Assembly: GCA_900545915.1 (NCBI GenBank)
Contig: URAV01000004.1
Location: 1 to 64,000 of the forward strand
Length of the DNA stretch: 64,000 nt
Reading direction: 5' to 3'
From: an uncultured Porphyromonadaceae bacterium
Lineage (GTDB): Bacteria > Bacteroidota > Bacteroidia > Bacteroidales > Coprobacteraceae
Part shown: positions 42,987-51,692 of the stretch, one piece after another
How the letters are laid out: every line of letters starts with the position of its first letter
Numbering within the stretch: the first letter of the stretch is position 1
Made by a program: the position numbers and the translations under genes
Notes under the pieces: model-generated
What the model saw: only the letters and a program-made list of their open reading frames with translations
Told to the model about the DNA's origin: nothing
Databases searched by the model: none

Positions 42987-44674
42987 TATTTAACAACTTT
43001 AACTACTTTAGAACCTACTTTTACAAGTGTGATGTCATAAACTGCATCAAGAACATTTATTCCGGAAACAGCGACTTTTTCGGCAACCTTTTGACCGGTA
43101 ATGTTGAACAGTTCGATTTTTTCACCGCCAATGGCATTGACATAAATCTTACCATTCGAGCTGTAAATAGTTATATTGTCATCTGTTGTAGCGGCTTTTA
43201 CTCCGTCGAGTTCAGAATCTATAATACTAATAGGTACGATTTGAATATCACTATTGTATACTAAAACAACTCCAGTGATGTTTTGAGCAGTAGCAGGTAT
43301 TTCAGTTCCGATGATTGCAAGATCTGGATATTGGATACGAAGTACTGCTTGAGTGCCTTCTACAAAATTGTAGGTTACACCACTTTTTCCAGACTCTCCA
43401 CCAAATGCGATTTTTCCATTACCGCCATCTACGTCTTGAATAGTTACATTTTTTAATTTAACCAATTTCCCTTGATCATTAACAGAAATTGTTTCAAGAG
43501 TCCTTTCAATCGGGTTTACTGTGTTTCCTGAAGTTCCTTTTGTTGCATCGACAGTTGGTATAAGTTGCAACATACCATTGTACGATTGCAGTGTTCCTTT
43601 TAAACCGGATATTTGATCTCCTGCAGTATAATTTCCTGTTATTGTTTGATTTGCATCATCAATTAAGATTGCTCCGGTTGCATCTTGAACATATTTGGCG
43701 TGGCGCAAATAATAATCATTGATTCCATTTTTATCATCGCTGGCAGCTAACGTAACAATTGCATTACCAGATAGAGAATATTCGGTAGTATTATCTGCAT
43801 CGAATGTTCTGAGTTCTTCAATTGTTGCAGCAGTTAATTTTTTACACTCTCCTTTTAAATTGATTATAACATCCTCAGCACCAGTGCTACTTAAAGTAAT
43901 AGTTGCGGTGTGCTCTCCTAATTCAGAAGGTGTATAGGTGACTGATAAATTACCGCCTTCATTTGTCAAATCTCCTGTACAAGAAAAATTTGTTTTGTCA
44001 GATAATGTTGCGGTAATAGCATCTGTAAGTTTAGTCCCTTCTACAGTAATAGTTTGAGTTTCTGATGAAGTCCCTATAGTTTCGATGATTCCAAAATTTA
44101 TGTTTAACCCGTCTGTAACACTAATTGCAGGTTTCGAAGGATCTACAGAATAACTGTTCCAAGTAAAATTATCAATACACGTTTGTGCATTTTTTGTGCC
44201 ACTGCCTTTCAGTTTTATTTCTAAGGAAAATTCTCCAGCTATTGTTAAATTTGATACGGTTAAAATTCTAAGCTCTGTATCATTCTTACATTCTTCTCCA
44301 GAACCTACTAATTCTCCATTAATATAAACTTCTATAATTCGTGACGCAGAAGTTCCTGTATATGCTCTTTTATATTGTAATGAAAAAGATGATATGCCTC
44401 CCTGAATTGTGGCAGACATTTTTGAACTTGGATGTCTCAATATTGGAGTTACTCCATCAATTGTATATGGTTCATTTTGTTGTGCTCCATCTTGACATGC
44501 TGTCCAACTCCATACAATATTATTTACACCGGTGAAACTTCCATCTGTGTATTTTTGATTTCCTCCAAGGTCTTTTGCATTACTGAATGTTTCAGTCGTT
44601 TGTGCTTGGATATGGCTCGTTGCTCCAATGATAAACAACAAACTAAATAATAGTTTTAGGTAGATTTTTTTCAT
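42986..44674 (-). CDS. Secreted multidomain T9SS cargo protein
   Basis: A 562-residue protein with a clear signal peptide (LLFSLLFIIGATSHIQAQ). An N-terminal beta-sandwich of ~150 residues is followed by an Ig-like domain about residues 185-275 (containing CTGDLTNEGGNLSVTYTPSE). Next comes an OB-fold-like region about 275-460 (YSLSGNAIVTLAASDD, DATGAILIDDANQTI) similar to those in secreted Bacteroidota nucleases. A C-terminal T9SS sorting domain (IELFNITGQKVAEKVAVSG, ending VKVVK) completes it. No catalytic domain is recognised, so it may be adhesive or a scaffold. It is the first gene of a two-gene minus-strand operon. Confidence 0.75.
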   Translation of the reverse strand: MKKIYLKLLFSLLFIIGATSHIQAQTTETFSNAKDLGGNQKYTDGSFTGVNNIVWSWTACQDGAQQNEPYTIDGVTPILRHPSSKMSATIQGGISSFSLQYKRAYTGTSASRIIEVYINGELVGSGEECKNDTELRILTVSNLTIAGEFSLEIKLKGSGTKNAQTCIDNFTWNSYSVDPSKPAISVTDGLNINFGIIETIGTSSETQTITVEGTKLTDAITATLSDKTNFSCTGDLTNEGGNLSVTYTPSELGEHTATITLSSTGAEDVIINLKGECKKLTAATIEELRTFDADNTTEYSLSGNAIVTLAASDDKNGINDYYLRHAKYVQDATGAILIDDANQTITGNYTAGDQISGLKGTLQSYNGMLQLIPTVDATKGTSGNTVNPIERTLETISVNDQGKLVKLKNVTIQDVDGGNGKIAFGGESGKSGVTYNFVEGTQAVLRIQYPDLAIIGTEIPATAQNITGVVLVYNSDIQIVPISIIDSELDGVKAATTDDNITIYSSNGKIYVNAIGGEKIELFNITGQKVAEKVAVSGINVLDAVYDITLVKVGSKVVKVVK

Positions 44675-44972
44675 AATCGTTTTATTTTGGTTAGTAAATA
44701 AAAATACTTTTAAATTTTAATTTTGAGTTTAAATAAAAAGGGAAGAGAAATAAAATAGGTATTTCGATTTTTTCATCCTATCCAAACAAACGTTCGTTTT
44801 TATCATCTCCCTAAAATCTAAAACACATTTTTTGACTGTTCAGAACAATTATCTATTTATGAGTAAGATAAAGTTCTGTATTTACCATATACAACTTCTA
44901 TTTAGACTGTCCGATTAAACGAAGGTTTATTTGGACAGGAGACTATTTTACATAGTCTGTTCATTTCTTTTA

Positions 44973-44980
44973 CAAAGATA
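44973..44980 (-). promoter_or_regulatory. Candidate -7 box for the T9SS gene pair
   Basis: On the minus strand the bases read TATCTTTG, matching TAnnTTTG. It would give a leader of nearly 300 bases before the ATG at 44674. No well-spaced -33 box is visible, so confidence is low. Confidence 0.35.
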
Positions 44981-45056
44981 GCATATATTTTTATCTTTTT
45001 TACTACAATTTCATTGCAATTTTATGTCATTTTTGTATTCCTGTATAATGATGAAC

Positions 45057-45091
45057 TTTAAATTTTGTTTGGGATTTTAGAACCTTTCTGA
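45057..45091 (+). repeat. Dispersed intergenic repeat, short copy B
   Basis: The string TTTAAATTTTGTTTGGGA with the following TTTTAGAACCTTTCT resembles the start of the longer copy at 46008-46075, with a few bases missing. Confidence 0.4.
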
Positions 45092-45229
45092 CTAAAATTA
45101 ATCTATGACCTTTTGATAAGTTTTTTGGGAAAGTCTAATAAAAAAATTGGAGGTTTAGAGTCGGTACGAATAATAATAATTCAGAATAGGTAAATTTTAT
45201 GGATTAAGAAAGTTTCTTAAAGTAAATAT

Positions 45230-45260
45230 TTTGTATATTGAAACATTTAACGTACCTTTG
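45230..45260 (+). promoter_or_regulatory. Promoter of rpsP
   Basis: TTTG at 45230-45233 and TACCTTTG at 45253-45260 with a 19-base spacer match the Bacteroidales -33/-7 consensus very well. The -7 region also reads GTACCTTTGC (45252-45261), which fits the GTANNTTTGC core remembered as the CTnDOT insertion target. Confidence 0.75.
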
Positions 45261-45299
45261 CGCCGCTAATGCAAGTAATAACAATTTAAAAAATTTCAA

Positions 45300-45860
45300 A
45301 TGGCAACTAAAATTAGATTACAGAGACACGGTCGTAAAGGTTATCCGTTCTATCACATTGTAATCGCCGATAGCAGGGCACCACGTGATGGTAAGTTTAT
45401 TGAAAGGATAGGTTCTTATAATCCGAACACTAATCCTGCTACAATAAATTTGGATTTCGAAAGAGCTTTGTATTGGCTTCAAACCGGTGCTCAACCCACC
45501 GATACAACTCGTAATATCTTGTCTGCACAAGGCGTGTTGATGAAAAAACACTTGTTAGGCGGTGTTAAAAAAGGTGCATTCTCTTTAGAAGAAGCTGAAA
45601 CCCGCTTCCAAGCTTGGTTGAAAAACAAACAAAATGCTGTTGAAGCTGTAAAGGCTAAGCTTGCCGATGCTAAACAGGCTGATGCAAAGAAACGCCTTGA
45701 AGCAGAAAAAGAAGTTAACAAGGCTATTGCTGAGGTTGTCGCTAAGAAAAAAGCTGAAAAGGCTGCTGCTGAAGCAGAGGCTGCTGCGGCTGCGACAGAA
45801 GAAGCTCCGGTCGAAGAGACTCCTGCTGCTGAAGCTGCTCCTGCAGAAAGTGCTGAATAA
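45300..45860 (+). CDS. rpsP: 30S ribosomal protein S16
   Basis: The first ~80 residues are S16: the start TKIRLQRHGRKGYPFYHIVI is diagnostic, followed by DSRAPRDGKFIERIGSYNP. The remaining ~100 residues are a lysine-, alanine- and glutamate-rich extension (helical, then a low-complexity tail ending PAESAE). Long S16 tails are usual in Bacteroidota, so 186 residues is normal for the phylum. It has its own consensus promoter and a strong terminator, so it is monocistronic here. Confidence 0.97.
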   Translation: MATKIRLQRHGRKGYPFYHIVIADSRAPRDGKFIERIGSYNPNTNPATINLDFERALYWLQTGAQPTDTTRNILSAQGVLMKKHLLGGVKKGAFSLEEAETRFQAWLKNKQNAVEAVKAKLADAKQADAKKRLEAEKEVNKAIAEVVAKKKAEKAAAEAEAAAAATEEAPVEETPAAEAAPAESAE

Positions 45861-45881
45861 TATTTACAGCATATACAAAAG

Positions 45882-45909
45882 AACGCTCCGTTTTCGGAGC
45901 GTTTTTTTT
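45882..45909 (+). terminator. Rho-independent terminator of rpsP
   Basis: AACGCTCCG and CGGAGCGTT form a perfect 9 bp stem with a TTTT loop, followed by a run of Ts, 22 bases after the stop codon. Confidence 0.9.
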
Positions 45910-45961
45910 GTGACTTGTTTGAACAGGGAGAATTACCGGGTTTTTCTAATGAAAGTGATTA

Positions 45962-45993
45962 TTTGGGAGTAAGATAAATAAAATATATATTTG
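45962..45993 (+). promoter_or_regulatory. Candidate promoter of the sigma-54 response regulator gene
   Basis: TTTG at 45962-45965 and TATATTTG at 45986-45993 have a 20-base spacer, matching the Bacteroidales housekeeping consensus. The leader to the ATG at 46171 would be about 170 bases and contains the dispersed repeat. Confidence 0.55.
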
Positions 45994-46007
45994 CCGATAA
46001 GAGCCAG

Positions 46008-46075
46008 TTTAAATTTTGTTTGGGTCAGATTTTAGAGTTTCTTTTGAGAATGTTTTTCTATTTTTACAGGAATCT
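46008..46075 (+). repeat. Dispersed intergenic repeat, copy C
   Basis: Plus-strand relative of the minus-oriented repeat at 41708-41775; shared strings include TAAATTTTGTT, GGTCAG and GAGTTTCTTT. The two long copies lie about 4.3 kb apart in opposite orientation, on either side of the T9SS pair and rpsP. Confidence 0.55.
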
Positions 46076-46170
46076 GATGAATGAAAACGAGAGAACAAAC
46101 AGAGAGAAGACTTGATAAAATTTGCTTTATCGTAAACTTAAATAGGCTATAAGATAATATTATAAAAAAG

Positions 46171-47517
46171 ATGGGTAAAATATTGATTGTCGATGATGAA
46201 GACCAGATACGGAAGCTATTGGCGAGAATGCTCGAATTAGAAGGTTATGAAATTTATCAGGCTGCCGACTGCAAAACAGCTTTGTCCGAAATGAAAAGAG
46301 CTGTCCCGGATGTCGTGTTGTGTGATGTTTTTCTTCCTGATGGGAATGGTGTAGACTTTGTTGTCCGTCTGAAAAAAGAGTTTCCCATGTCAGAGGTGAT
46401 ATTGTTGACGGCACATGGTAATATTTCAGATGGTGTACAGGCGATTAAAAACGGTGCATTCGATTATATAACCAAAGGGGATGATAATAACCGCATTATA
46501 CCTTTATTGAGTCAAGCTTCAGAAAAAGCCGCTAAAAATAAGTCGGTAAATAAAGAAGAGCGAATGGATGAGAAACAATATTCGTTTGACTCTATTATCG
46601 GAAGTTCCCGTTTGCTTTCAGATGCGGTATCTTTGGCTAAGAGAGTAAGCATGACCGATGTTCCGGTATTGTTGACCGGAGAGACCGGAACGGGAAAAGA
46701 AGTGTTTGCTCAAGCAATACATAAAAATAGTTTGAGAAATAAAAAGTCTTTTGTTGCAGTCAATTGTTCCGCTTTTAGTAAAGAATTATTGGAAAGTGAA
46801 ATGTTCGGGTATAAAGCTGGAGCTTTTACCGGTGCATTAAAGGACAAAAAAGGTTTATTTGAAGAGGCTGATAACGGTACTATCTTTTTAGATGAGATCG
46901 GAGAGATGGCGTATGATCTTCAGGCAAAATTACTTCGCATTTTAGAGTCAGGAGAATATATAAAGATTGGGGAAACGAAGCCGACGAAAGTAAATGTCCG
47001 GGTCATCGCTGCAACCAACAGGGATTTGGCACAAGAAATTGAAAACGGAAGTTTTAGAGAAGATCTCTTTTACAGGCTTTCGGTCTTTCGAATACAATTG
47101 CCCGCATTAAGAGAGCATCCCGAAGATATTCCTTTGTTGGCAGATAATTTTATACGGTCATTCTCTGAAAAGCTGCGTATGTCGATTCCGAAGATCGACT
47201 CTTCTTTTTATGAGGCGCTGTGTCGATACACATGGAAAGGAAACGTACGGGAATTGAGAAATGTAATAGAACGCAGTATGATTGTTTGTAATGGGGAGAT
47301 TCTGACATCGACAGACCTTCCTATTGATATTCAGCAGACAGGTGAAAACAAGAGTATCGGAAATATTTCATGTTCTGATTTTGAGTTGGCGTCAATAGAA
47401 AAGCTACATATTATTCGTGTTCTCGAATATACTAAAGGAAATAAAACCGAAGCGGCTCGATTACTTAAAATCGGGTTGACTACCCTTTATCGTAAGATAG
47501 AAGAGTACGGGTTATAG
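46171..47517 (+). CDS. NtrC-family sigma-54-dependent response regulator
   Basis: A 448-residue three-domain activator. The receiver domain (1-120) has the acidic pair in ILIVDDED and the phospho-acceptor D52 (VVLCDVFLPDG). The AAA+ domain has Walker A GETGTGKE at 170-177, the sigma-54-contacting GAFTGA at 217-222 and FLDEIGEM. The C-terminal Fis-type HTH ends the protein (EAARLLKIGLTTLYRKIEEY). It should bind enhancer DNA and open sigma-54 promoters when phosphorylated. A candidate sigma-54 promoter lies just downstream, ahead of the kdp genes, and a kinase gene ends the cluster. It therefore probably controls kdp in place of KdpE. Confidence 0.92.
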   Translation: MGKILIVDDEDQIRKLLARMLELEGYEIYQAADCKTALSEMKRAVPDVVLCDVFLPDGNGVDFVVRLKKEFPMSEVILLTAHGNISDGVQAIKNGAFDYITKGDDNNRIIPLLSQASEKAAKNKSVNKEERMDEKQYSFDSIIGSSRLLSDAVSLAKRVSMTDVPVLLTGETGTGKEVFAQAIHKNSLRNKKSFVAVNCSAFSKELLESEMFGYKAGAFTGALKDKKGLFEEADNGTIFLDEIGEMAYDLQAKLLRILESGEYIKIGETKPTKVNVRVIAATNRDLAQEIENGSFREDLFYRLSVFRIQLPALREHPEDIPLLADNFIRSFSEKLRMSIPKIDSSFYEALCRYTWKGNVRELRNVIERSMIVCNGEILTSTDLPIDIQQTGENKSIGNISCSDFELASIEKLHIIRVLEYTKGNKTEAARLLKIGLTTLYRKIEEYGL

Positions 47518-47539
47518 AGAGAGATTATATTTTTTTTCA

Positions 47540-47588
47540 AAACGGGGTGCGACCTTTTCATTTTGAAAAGGTCGCACCCCGTTTATTA
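47540..47588. terminator. Strong (bidirectional) terminator after the response regulator gene
   Basis: A long perfect stem (AAACGGGGTGCGACCTTTTC with its complement) with a short loop ends in GTTTATTAT. It separates the regulator transcript from the kdp transcript. Confidence 0.85.
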
Positions 47589-47647
47589 TAATGGCCTAAT
47601 TATATAAAGTATTCATTTTTAGTATAGTAATATTTTGCTTTCCATTT

Positions 47648-47663
47648 TGGCACATCATTCGTT
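47648..47663 (+). promoter_or_regulatory. Candidate sigma-54 promoter of the kdp operon
   Basis: TGGCACATCATTCGTT aligns with the -24/-12 consensus TGGCACGNNNNTTGCW. The -24 half is perfect (TGGCAC) and the spacing is exact; the -12 half reads TCGTT rather than TTGCA/T. It lies 37 bases before the first small open frame and directly downstream of a gene for a sigma-54 activator, which supports it. Confidence 0.6.
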
Positions 47664-47699
47664 ATAAAGCTGGCATGTTTAATTAAAAAGAATGACAAT

Positions 47700-47795
47700 A
47701 TGAATGAAGTGCTATCATTTATTATTATGTGTTTGAGTGGAGCTGCATGTTTTTGGCTCTTTTTAAAGTGTATAGATTGGTTTGAGAAAATCTGA
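47700..47795 (+). CDS. Small single-helix membrane protein ahead of kdpF
   Basis: A 31-residue frame (starting MNEVLSFIIMCLSGAACFWL and ending DWFEKI) is almost entirely one transmembrane helix with a charged tail. It follows the candidate sigma-54 promoter by about 37 bases and precedes kdpF by 16 bases. No named family is recognised. Its position suggests a small subunit or regulator of the Kdp pump, by analogy with KdpF. The ribosome-binding region (AAAAAG) is weak, so expression is not certain. Confidence 0.5.
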   Translation: MNEVLSFIIMCLSGAACFWLFLKCIDWFEKI

Positions 47796-47811
47796 AAAGA
47801 AAGGAGTTATT

Positions 47812-47892
47812 ATGTACACGATTTTATTTATTATTAGTTTGGTTTTGTTTGGGTATTTGATGTATGTGCTTGTCAATCCCGAAAAGTTTTAA
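47812..47892 (+). CDS. kdpF: KdpF, small subunit of the K+-transporting ATPase
   Basis: A 26-residue protein (ending LMYVLVNPEKF) that is one transmembrane helix with the closing pattern YxxYxLxNPExF typical of KdpF. KdpF stabilises the KdpABC complex in the inner membrane. It is preceded by a good AAGGAG ribosome-binding site and sits 21 bases before kdpA. It is easily missed because of its size. Confidence 0.85.
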   Translation: MYTILFIISLVLFGYLMYVLVNPEKF

Positions 47893-47913
47893 AATTCGTA
47901 ACAGTTAATAGAA

Positions 47914-49626
47914 ATGAATACGGAAATATTAGGATCTGTCTTGCAAATTGTGATTTTGCTGGTATTTAGTTATCCGCTGGGAAGACATATTGCAAAAGTA
48001 TATAAAGGAGAAAAAAGTCGTTGGGATTTCTTTACTCCTATAGAAAATTTAATTTATAAACTGGTAGGGGTTGATCCTAAAGAGGAGATGAATTGGAAAC
48101 AATTCCTGAAAGCACTATTAGTTTTAAATTTAGTTTGGTTTTTCTGGGGAATGATATTGTTATGTACCCAACAGTGGTTACCGTTAAATCCGGACGGGAA
48201 CGCTAACCAGACTGCTGATCAGGCATTCAATACATGTATCAGCTTTATGGTAAATTGTAATCTTCAGCACTATAGCGGGGAAAGCGGTTTGACTTATTTC
48301 ACACAATTATTTGTCATTATGCTTTTCCAATTTATAACTGCGGCAACCGGTATGGCGGCAATGGCAGGAATAATGAAAGCTATGGCGGCGAAAACGACAA
48401 AAACAATCGGAAACTTCTGGTATTTCTTGGTACGTAGTTGCACACGTATTTTATTACCTCTTTCCTTACTTGTCGGTTTTGTTTTGATTCTTGAAGGAAC
48501 ACCGATGGGATTTGACGGAAAAATGGAGGTAAATACATTAGAAGGCGGGACACAGATGGTTTCGCAAGGACCTGCTGCAGCAATTGTTCCTATTAAGCAA
48601 TTGGGTACTAATGGAGGAGGATATTTTGGTGTAAACTCGTCTCATCCGTTGGAAAATCCGACGTTCTTGACCAACATCTTCGAATGTTGTTCGATATTGA
48701 TTATTCCGATGGCTATGATATGGGCTTTAGGATTTTATCTGAAACGGAAAAAGTTCGGAGCAAGTATTTTTGCCGTAATGTTCTTTGCCTATATTGTCGG
48801 AGTAGGTATTAATACCTATTACGAAATGAATGGGAATCCTGCAATCGATAACATGGGAATAGCTCAGGAGAATGGGGCTATGGAAGGTAAGGAAGTTCGT
48901 TTGGGTGCTGCCGGAACAGCATTCTGGAGCGTTACCACAACTGTAACATCGAATGGTTCGGTGAACGGTATGCATGACAGTACGATGCCGTTGAGCGGAT
49001 TGATCGAGATGTTGAATATGCAGATCAACACTTGGTTCGGTGGAGTCGGCGTCGGTTTTATGAACTATTATGTATTTATTATCATTGCAGTCTTCATCAG
49101 TGGTCTTATGGTAGGGCGTACTCCGGAATTTTTAGGAAAGAAAGTCGAAGCCAAAGAAATGAAGATCGCAACGATCGTGGCTTTGCTTCATCCGTTCGTT
49201 ATTCTGGTAGGAACAGCTTTAGCATCTTATTTATATGTTCATAATCCGGCTTTTGTAGAATCGGAAGGAGGTTGGTTGAATAACCCGTCTTTCCATGGGT
49301 TGAGCGAAATGTTGTATGAATATACTTCTTGTGCAGCCAACAACGGTTCAGGATTCGAAGGATTAGGAGATAATACGATGTTCTGGAACTATACTTGCGG
49401 TATCGTGTTGATTCTTTCTCGTTTTATTCCGATAGTTGGTCAGGTTGCAATTGCCGGATTGCTTGCTGAAAAGAAATATATTCCGGAAAGTGCCGGAACG
49501 TTAAAAACCGATACCGCAACATTCGGAGCTATGACATTTGCCGTTATCTTTATTGTTGCAGCATTGTCTTTCTTCCCGGTTCACGCATTAAGTACTATTG
49601 CCGAACATTTAAGTTTATATATTTAA
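47914..49626 (+). CDS. kdpA: Potassium-transporting ATPase subunit KdpA
   Basis: A 570-residue channel-like subunit with about ten membrane helices. Diagnostic strings include the N-terminal FSYPLGRHIAKVY, the potassium-filter loops FMVNCNLQHYSGE and TNGGGYFGVNSSHPLENPT, and YTSCAANNGSGFEGL near the C-terminus. KdpA selects K+ and passes it to KdpB in the high-affinity uptake pump. The length is that of a full KdpA. It is 14 bases ahead of kdpB. Confidence 0.97.
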   Translation: MNTEILGSVLQIVILLVFSYPLGRHIAKVYKGEKSRWDFFTPIENLIYKLVGVDPKEEMNWKQFLKALLVLNLVWFFWGMILLCTQQWLPLNPDGNANQTADQAFNTCISFMVNCNLQHYSGESGLTYFTQLFVIMLFQFITAATGMAAMAGIMKAMAAKTTKTIGNFWYFLVRSCTRILLPLSLLVGFVLILEGTPMGFDGKMEVNTLEGGTQMVSQGPAAAIVPIKQLGTNGGGYFGVNSSHPLENPTFLTNIFECCSILIIPMAMIWALGFYLKRKKFGASIFAVMFFAYIVGVGINTYYEMNGNPAIDNMGIAQENGAMEGKEVRLGAAGTAFWSVTTTVTSNGSVNGMHDSTMPLSGLIEMLNMQINTWFGGVGVGFMNYYVFIIIAVFISGLMVGRTPEFLGKKVEAKEMKIATIVALLHPFVILVGTALASYLYVHNPAFVESEGGWLNNPSFHGLSEMLYEYTSCAANNGSGFEGLGDNTMFWNYTCGIVLILSRFIPIVGQVAIAGLLAEKKYIPESAGTLKTDTATFGAMTFAVIFIVAALSFFPVHALSTIAEHLSLYI

Positions 49627-49639
49627 TTAAGAGTCTGAG

Positions 49640-51676
49640 ATGAAAAAGAATATTTCAACTTCGCTCTTTCAGAAAGAGCAGGTTTTAGCAAGTATAAAAC
49701 AATCGTTCGTAAAGCTCGATCCGCGCATGATGATTAAAAATCCGATCATGTTCACTGTCGAAGTCGTTACGCTGTTAATGTTACCTATAACATTTTACTC
49801 ATTGGTCGATCCTACTCAGGGTTCATTCGGGTATAACATGACTTTATTCATTATCTTGTTTGTGACTTTACTGTTTGCCAATTTTGCAGAAGCGATAGCC
49901 GAAGCAAGAGGAAAAGCCCAAGCTGATAGTCTAAGAAAGACTCGGGAAGAGACTCCGGCAAAGAGGTTGTCCGGAGATAAGATCAAAGTCGTACCGAGCT
50001 CTGAATTGAAAAAAGGAGATATCTTTTTGTGCGAAGCCGGAGATGTTATTCCGGCAGACGGAGAAATTATCGAAGGTCTGGCTTCTATCGATGAAAGTGC
50101 GATAACCGGAGAAAGTGCCCCTGTTATTCGTGAAGCCGGAGGAGATAAGAGCTCTGTAACAGGTGGTACTAAAGTACTTTCCGATGTTATAAAAGTTTTG
50201 GTGACGAGTCGTCCCGGTGAAAGTTTCTTGGATAAGATGATTGCTCTCGTTGAGGGTGCATCTCGGAAAAAAACACCGAACGAAATAGCATTGACCATAT
50301 TGTTGGCAGGATTTACTCTTGTTTTTGTGATCGTTTGTGTAACCTTAAAACCATTTGCAGATTATAGCGGTACTACAATCGCAGTCGGATCGCTTATCGC
50401 ACTGTTTGTCTGCCTTATCCCTACGACGATCGGAGGATTACTTTCTGCAATCGGTATAGCCGGTATGGATCGTGCTTTGCGGGCTAATGTGATTACGAAA
50501 TCGGGTAAAGCTGTTGAGACTGCTGGTGATATAGACACATTGCTTTTGGATAAAACGGGAACGATAACGATCGGTAACCGGAAAGCGACGAAAATGTATT
50601 GTACAGATGCTTCGGTTGATTTTAAAACATTTGTTTCATGGTGTGTGCTCTCTTCACTTTCTGATGAAACACCGGAAGGAAAATCTATCGTTGAGTTAGG
50701 TAAAGGGCTTGATGTAAATGCTTCGAGACAAGGTATGATGGTAGAACGGATGATTCGGTTTACTGCCGAAACAAAGTGTTCAGGAGTAGATATGAAAGAC
50801 GGTATGCAGATCAGAAAGGGTTCTTTTGATGCAATCCGTACGATTACTACTCAGGCCGGATACACATTCCCGAAAGATGCCGAAGAATTGGTCAATGTAA
50901 TTTCAAGTAACGGTGGAACTCCTTTGGTTGTCAGTGTAGATCGCAAAGTAGTAGGAGTTATTGAGTTGCAAGATATTATTAAGCCGGGAATACAAGAACG
51001 TTTTGAACGTCTGCGTAAAATGGGAGTGAAGACCGTTATGGTGACCGGAGATAATCCTCTTACAGCTAAATATATTGCAGCAAAAGCCGGAGTTGATGAT
51101 TATATTGCAGAAGCTAAACCGGAAGATAAGATGGAATATATCAAGAAAGAGCAAAACAGCGGTAAGTTGGTTGCAATGATGGGAGACGGAACAAATGATG
51201 CTCCTGCTCTGGCACAGGCTAATGTCGGTGTTGCTATGAATAGTGGGACACAAGCTGCTAAGGAAGCCGGTAATATGGTAGATTTAGATAATGACCCTAC
51301 AAAATTGATAGAAATCGTGGAGATAGGAAAACAGTTGTTGATGACACGTGGAACTTTGACAACTTTCTCTATTGCGAATGATGTGGCAAAGTATTTTGCA
51401 ATTGTTCCGGCTCTATTCATGATTGCTATTCCGCAACTTGCAGCGTTGAATATAATGAATTTACATAGTCCTGAAACGGCTATCCTCTCGGCAGTGATAT
51501 TCAATGCATTGATTATTCCGGCGTTAATTCCTCTGGCTTTGAAGGGTGTAACGTATAAGCCGATAGGAGCATCCGCTCTTCTTCGCAGAAATCTGTTGAT
51601 ATACGGACTTGGAGGTATTATCGTGCCTTTTATAGGAATTAAGTTGATAGATATGTTTGTAAGTTTATTCTTTTAA
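49640..51676 (+). CDS. kdpB: Potassium-transporting P-type ATPase subunit KdpB
   Basis: A 678-residue P-type ATPase. The actuator motif is AITGESAPV, the phosphorylated aspartate is D304 in LLDKTGTITIGNR, and the hinge motif is MMGDGTNDAPALAQANVGVA followed by MNSGTQAAKEAGNMVDLD. These identify KdpB, which hydrolyses ATP to power K+ entry through KdpA. The TGES serine that is phosphorylated for inhibition in E. coli is conserved. The gene is complete, 16 bases before kdpC. Confidence 0.97.
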   Translation: MKKNISTSLFQKEQVLASIKQSFVKLDPRMMIKNPIMFTVEVVTLLMLPITFYSLVDPTQGSFGYNMTLFIILFVTLLFANFAEAIAEARGKAQADSLRKTREETPAKRLSGDKIKVVPSSELKKGDIFLCEAGDVIPADGEIIEGLASIDESAITGESAPVIREAGGDKSSVTGGTKVLSDVIKVLVTSRPGESFLDKMIALVEGASRKKTPNEIALTILLAGFTLVFVIVCVTLKPFADYSGTTIAVGSLIALFVCLIPTTIGGLLSAIGIAGMDRALRANVITKSGKAVETAGDIDTLLLDKTGTITIGNRKATKMYCTDASVDFKTFVSWCVLSSLSDETPEGKSIVELGKGLDVNASRQGMMVERMIRFTAETKCSGVDMKDGMQIRKGSFDAIRTITTQAGYTFPKDAEELVNVISSNGGTPLVVSVDRKVVGVIELQDIIKPGIQERFERLRKMGVKTVMVTGDNPLTAKYIAAKAGVDDYIAEAKPEDKMEYIKKEQNSGKLVAMMGDGTNDAPALAQANVGVAMNSGTQAAKEAGNMVDLDNDPTKLIEIVEIGKQLLMTRGTLTTFSIANDVAKYFAIVPALFMIAIPQLAALNIMNLHSPETAILSAVIFNALIIPALIPLALKGVTYKPIGASALLRRNLLIYGLGGIIVPFIGIKLIDMFVSLFF

Positions 51677-51692
51677 ATAATAATAGATAGAA

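Larger units (their letters stand above)
44675..45229. other. Divergent intergenic region between the T9SS pair and rpsP
   Basis: About 555 AT-rich bases without a gene. It holds a candidate minus-strand -7 box (44973-44980) and a short relative of the dispersed intergenic repeat at 45057-45091. It also has a small inverted pair CTGTCC/GGACAG near 44914-44937 of unknown meaning. The rpsP promoter lies just beyond. Confidence 0.45.

Noticed and set aside
45661..45972. A 103-codon frame overlapping the end of rpsP
   Set aside because: It is the out-of-frame shadow of the lysine/alanine-rich S16 tail (long runs of K, L and R) and runs across the terminator.
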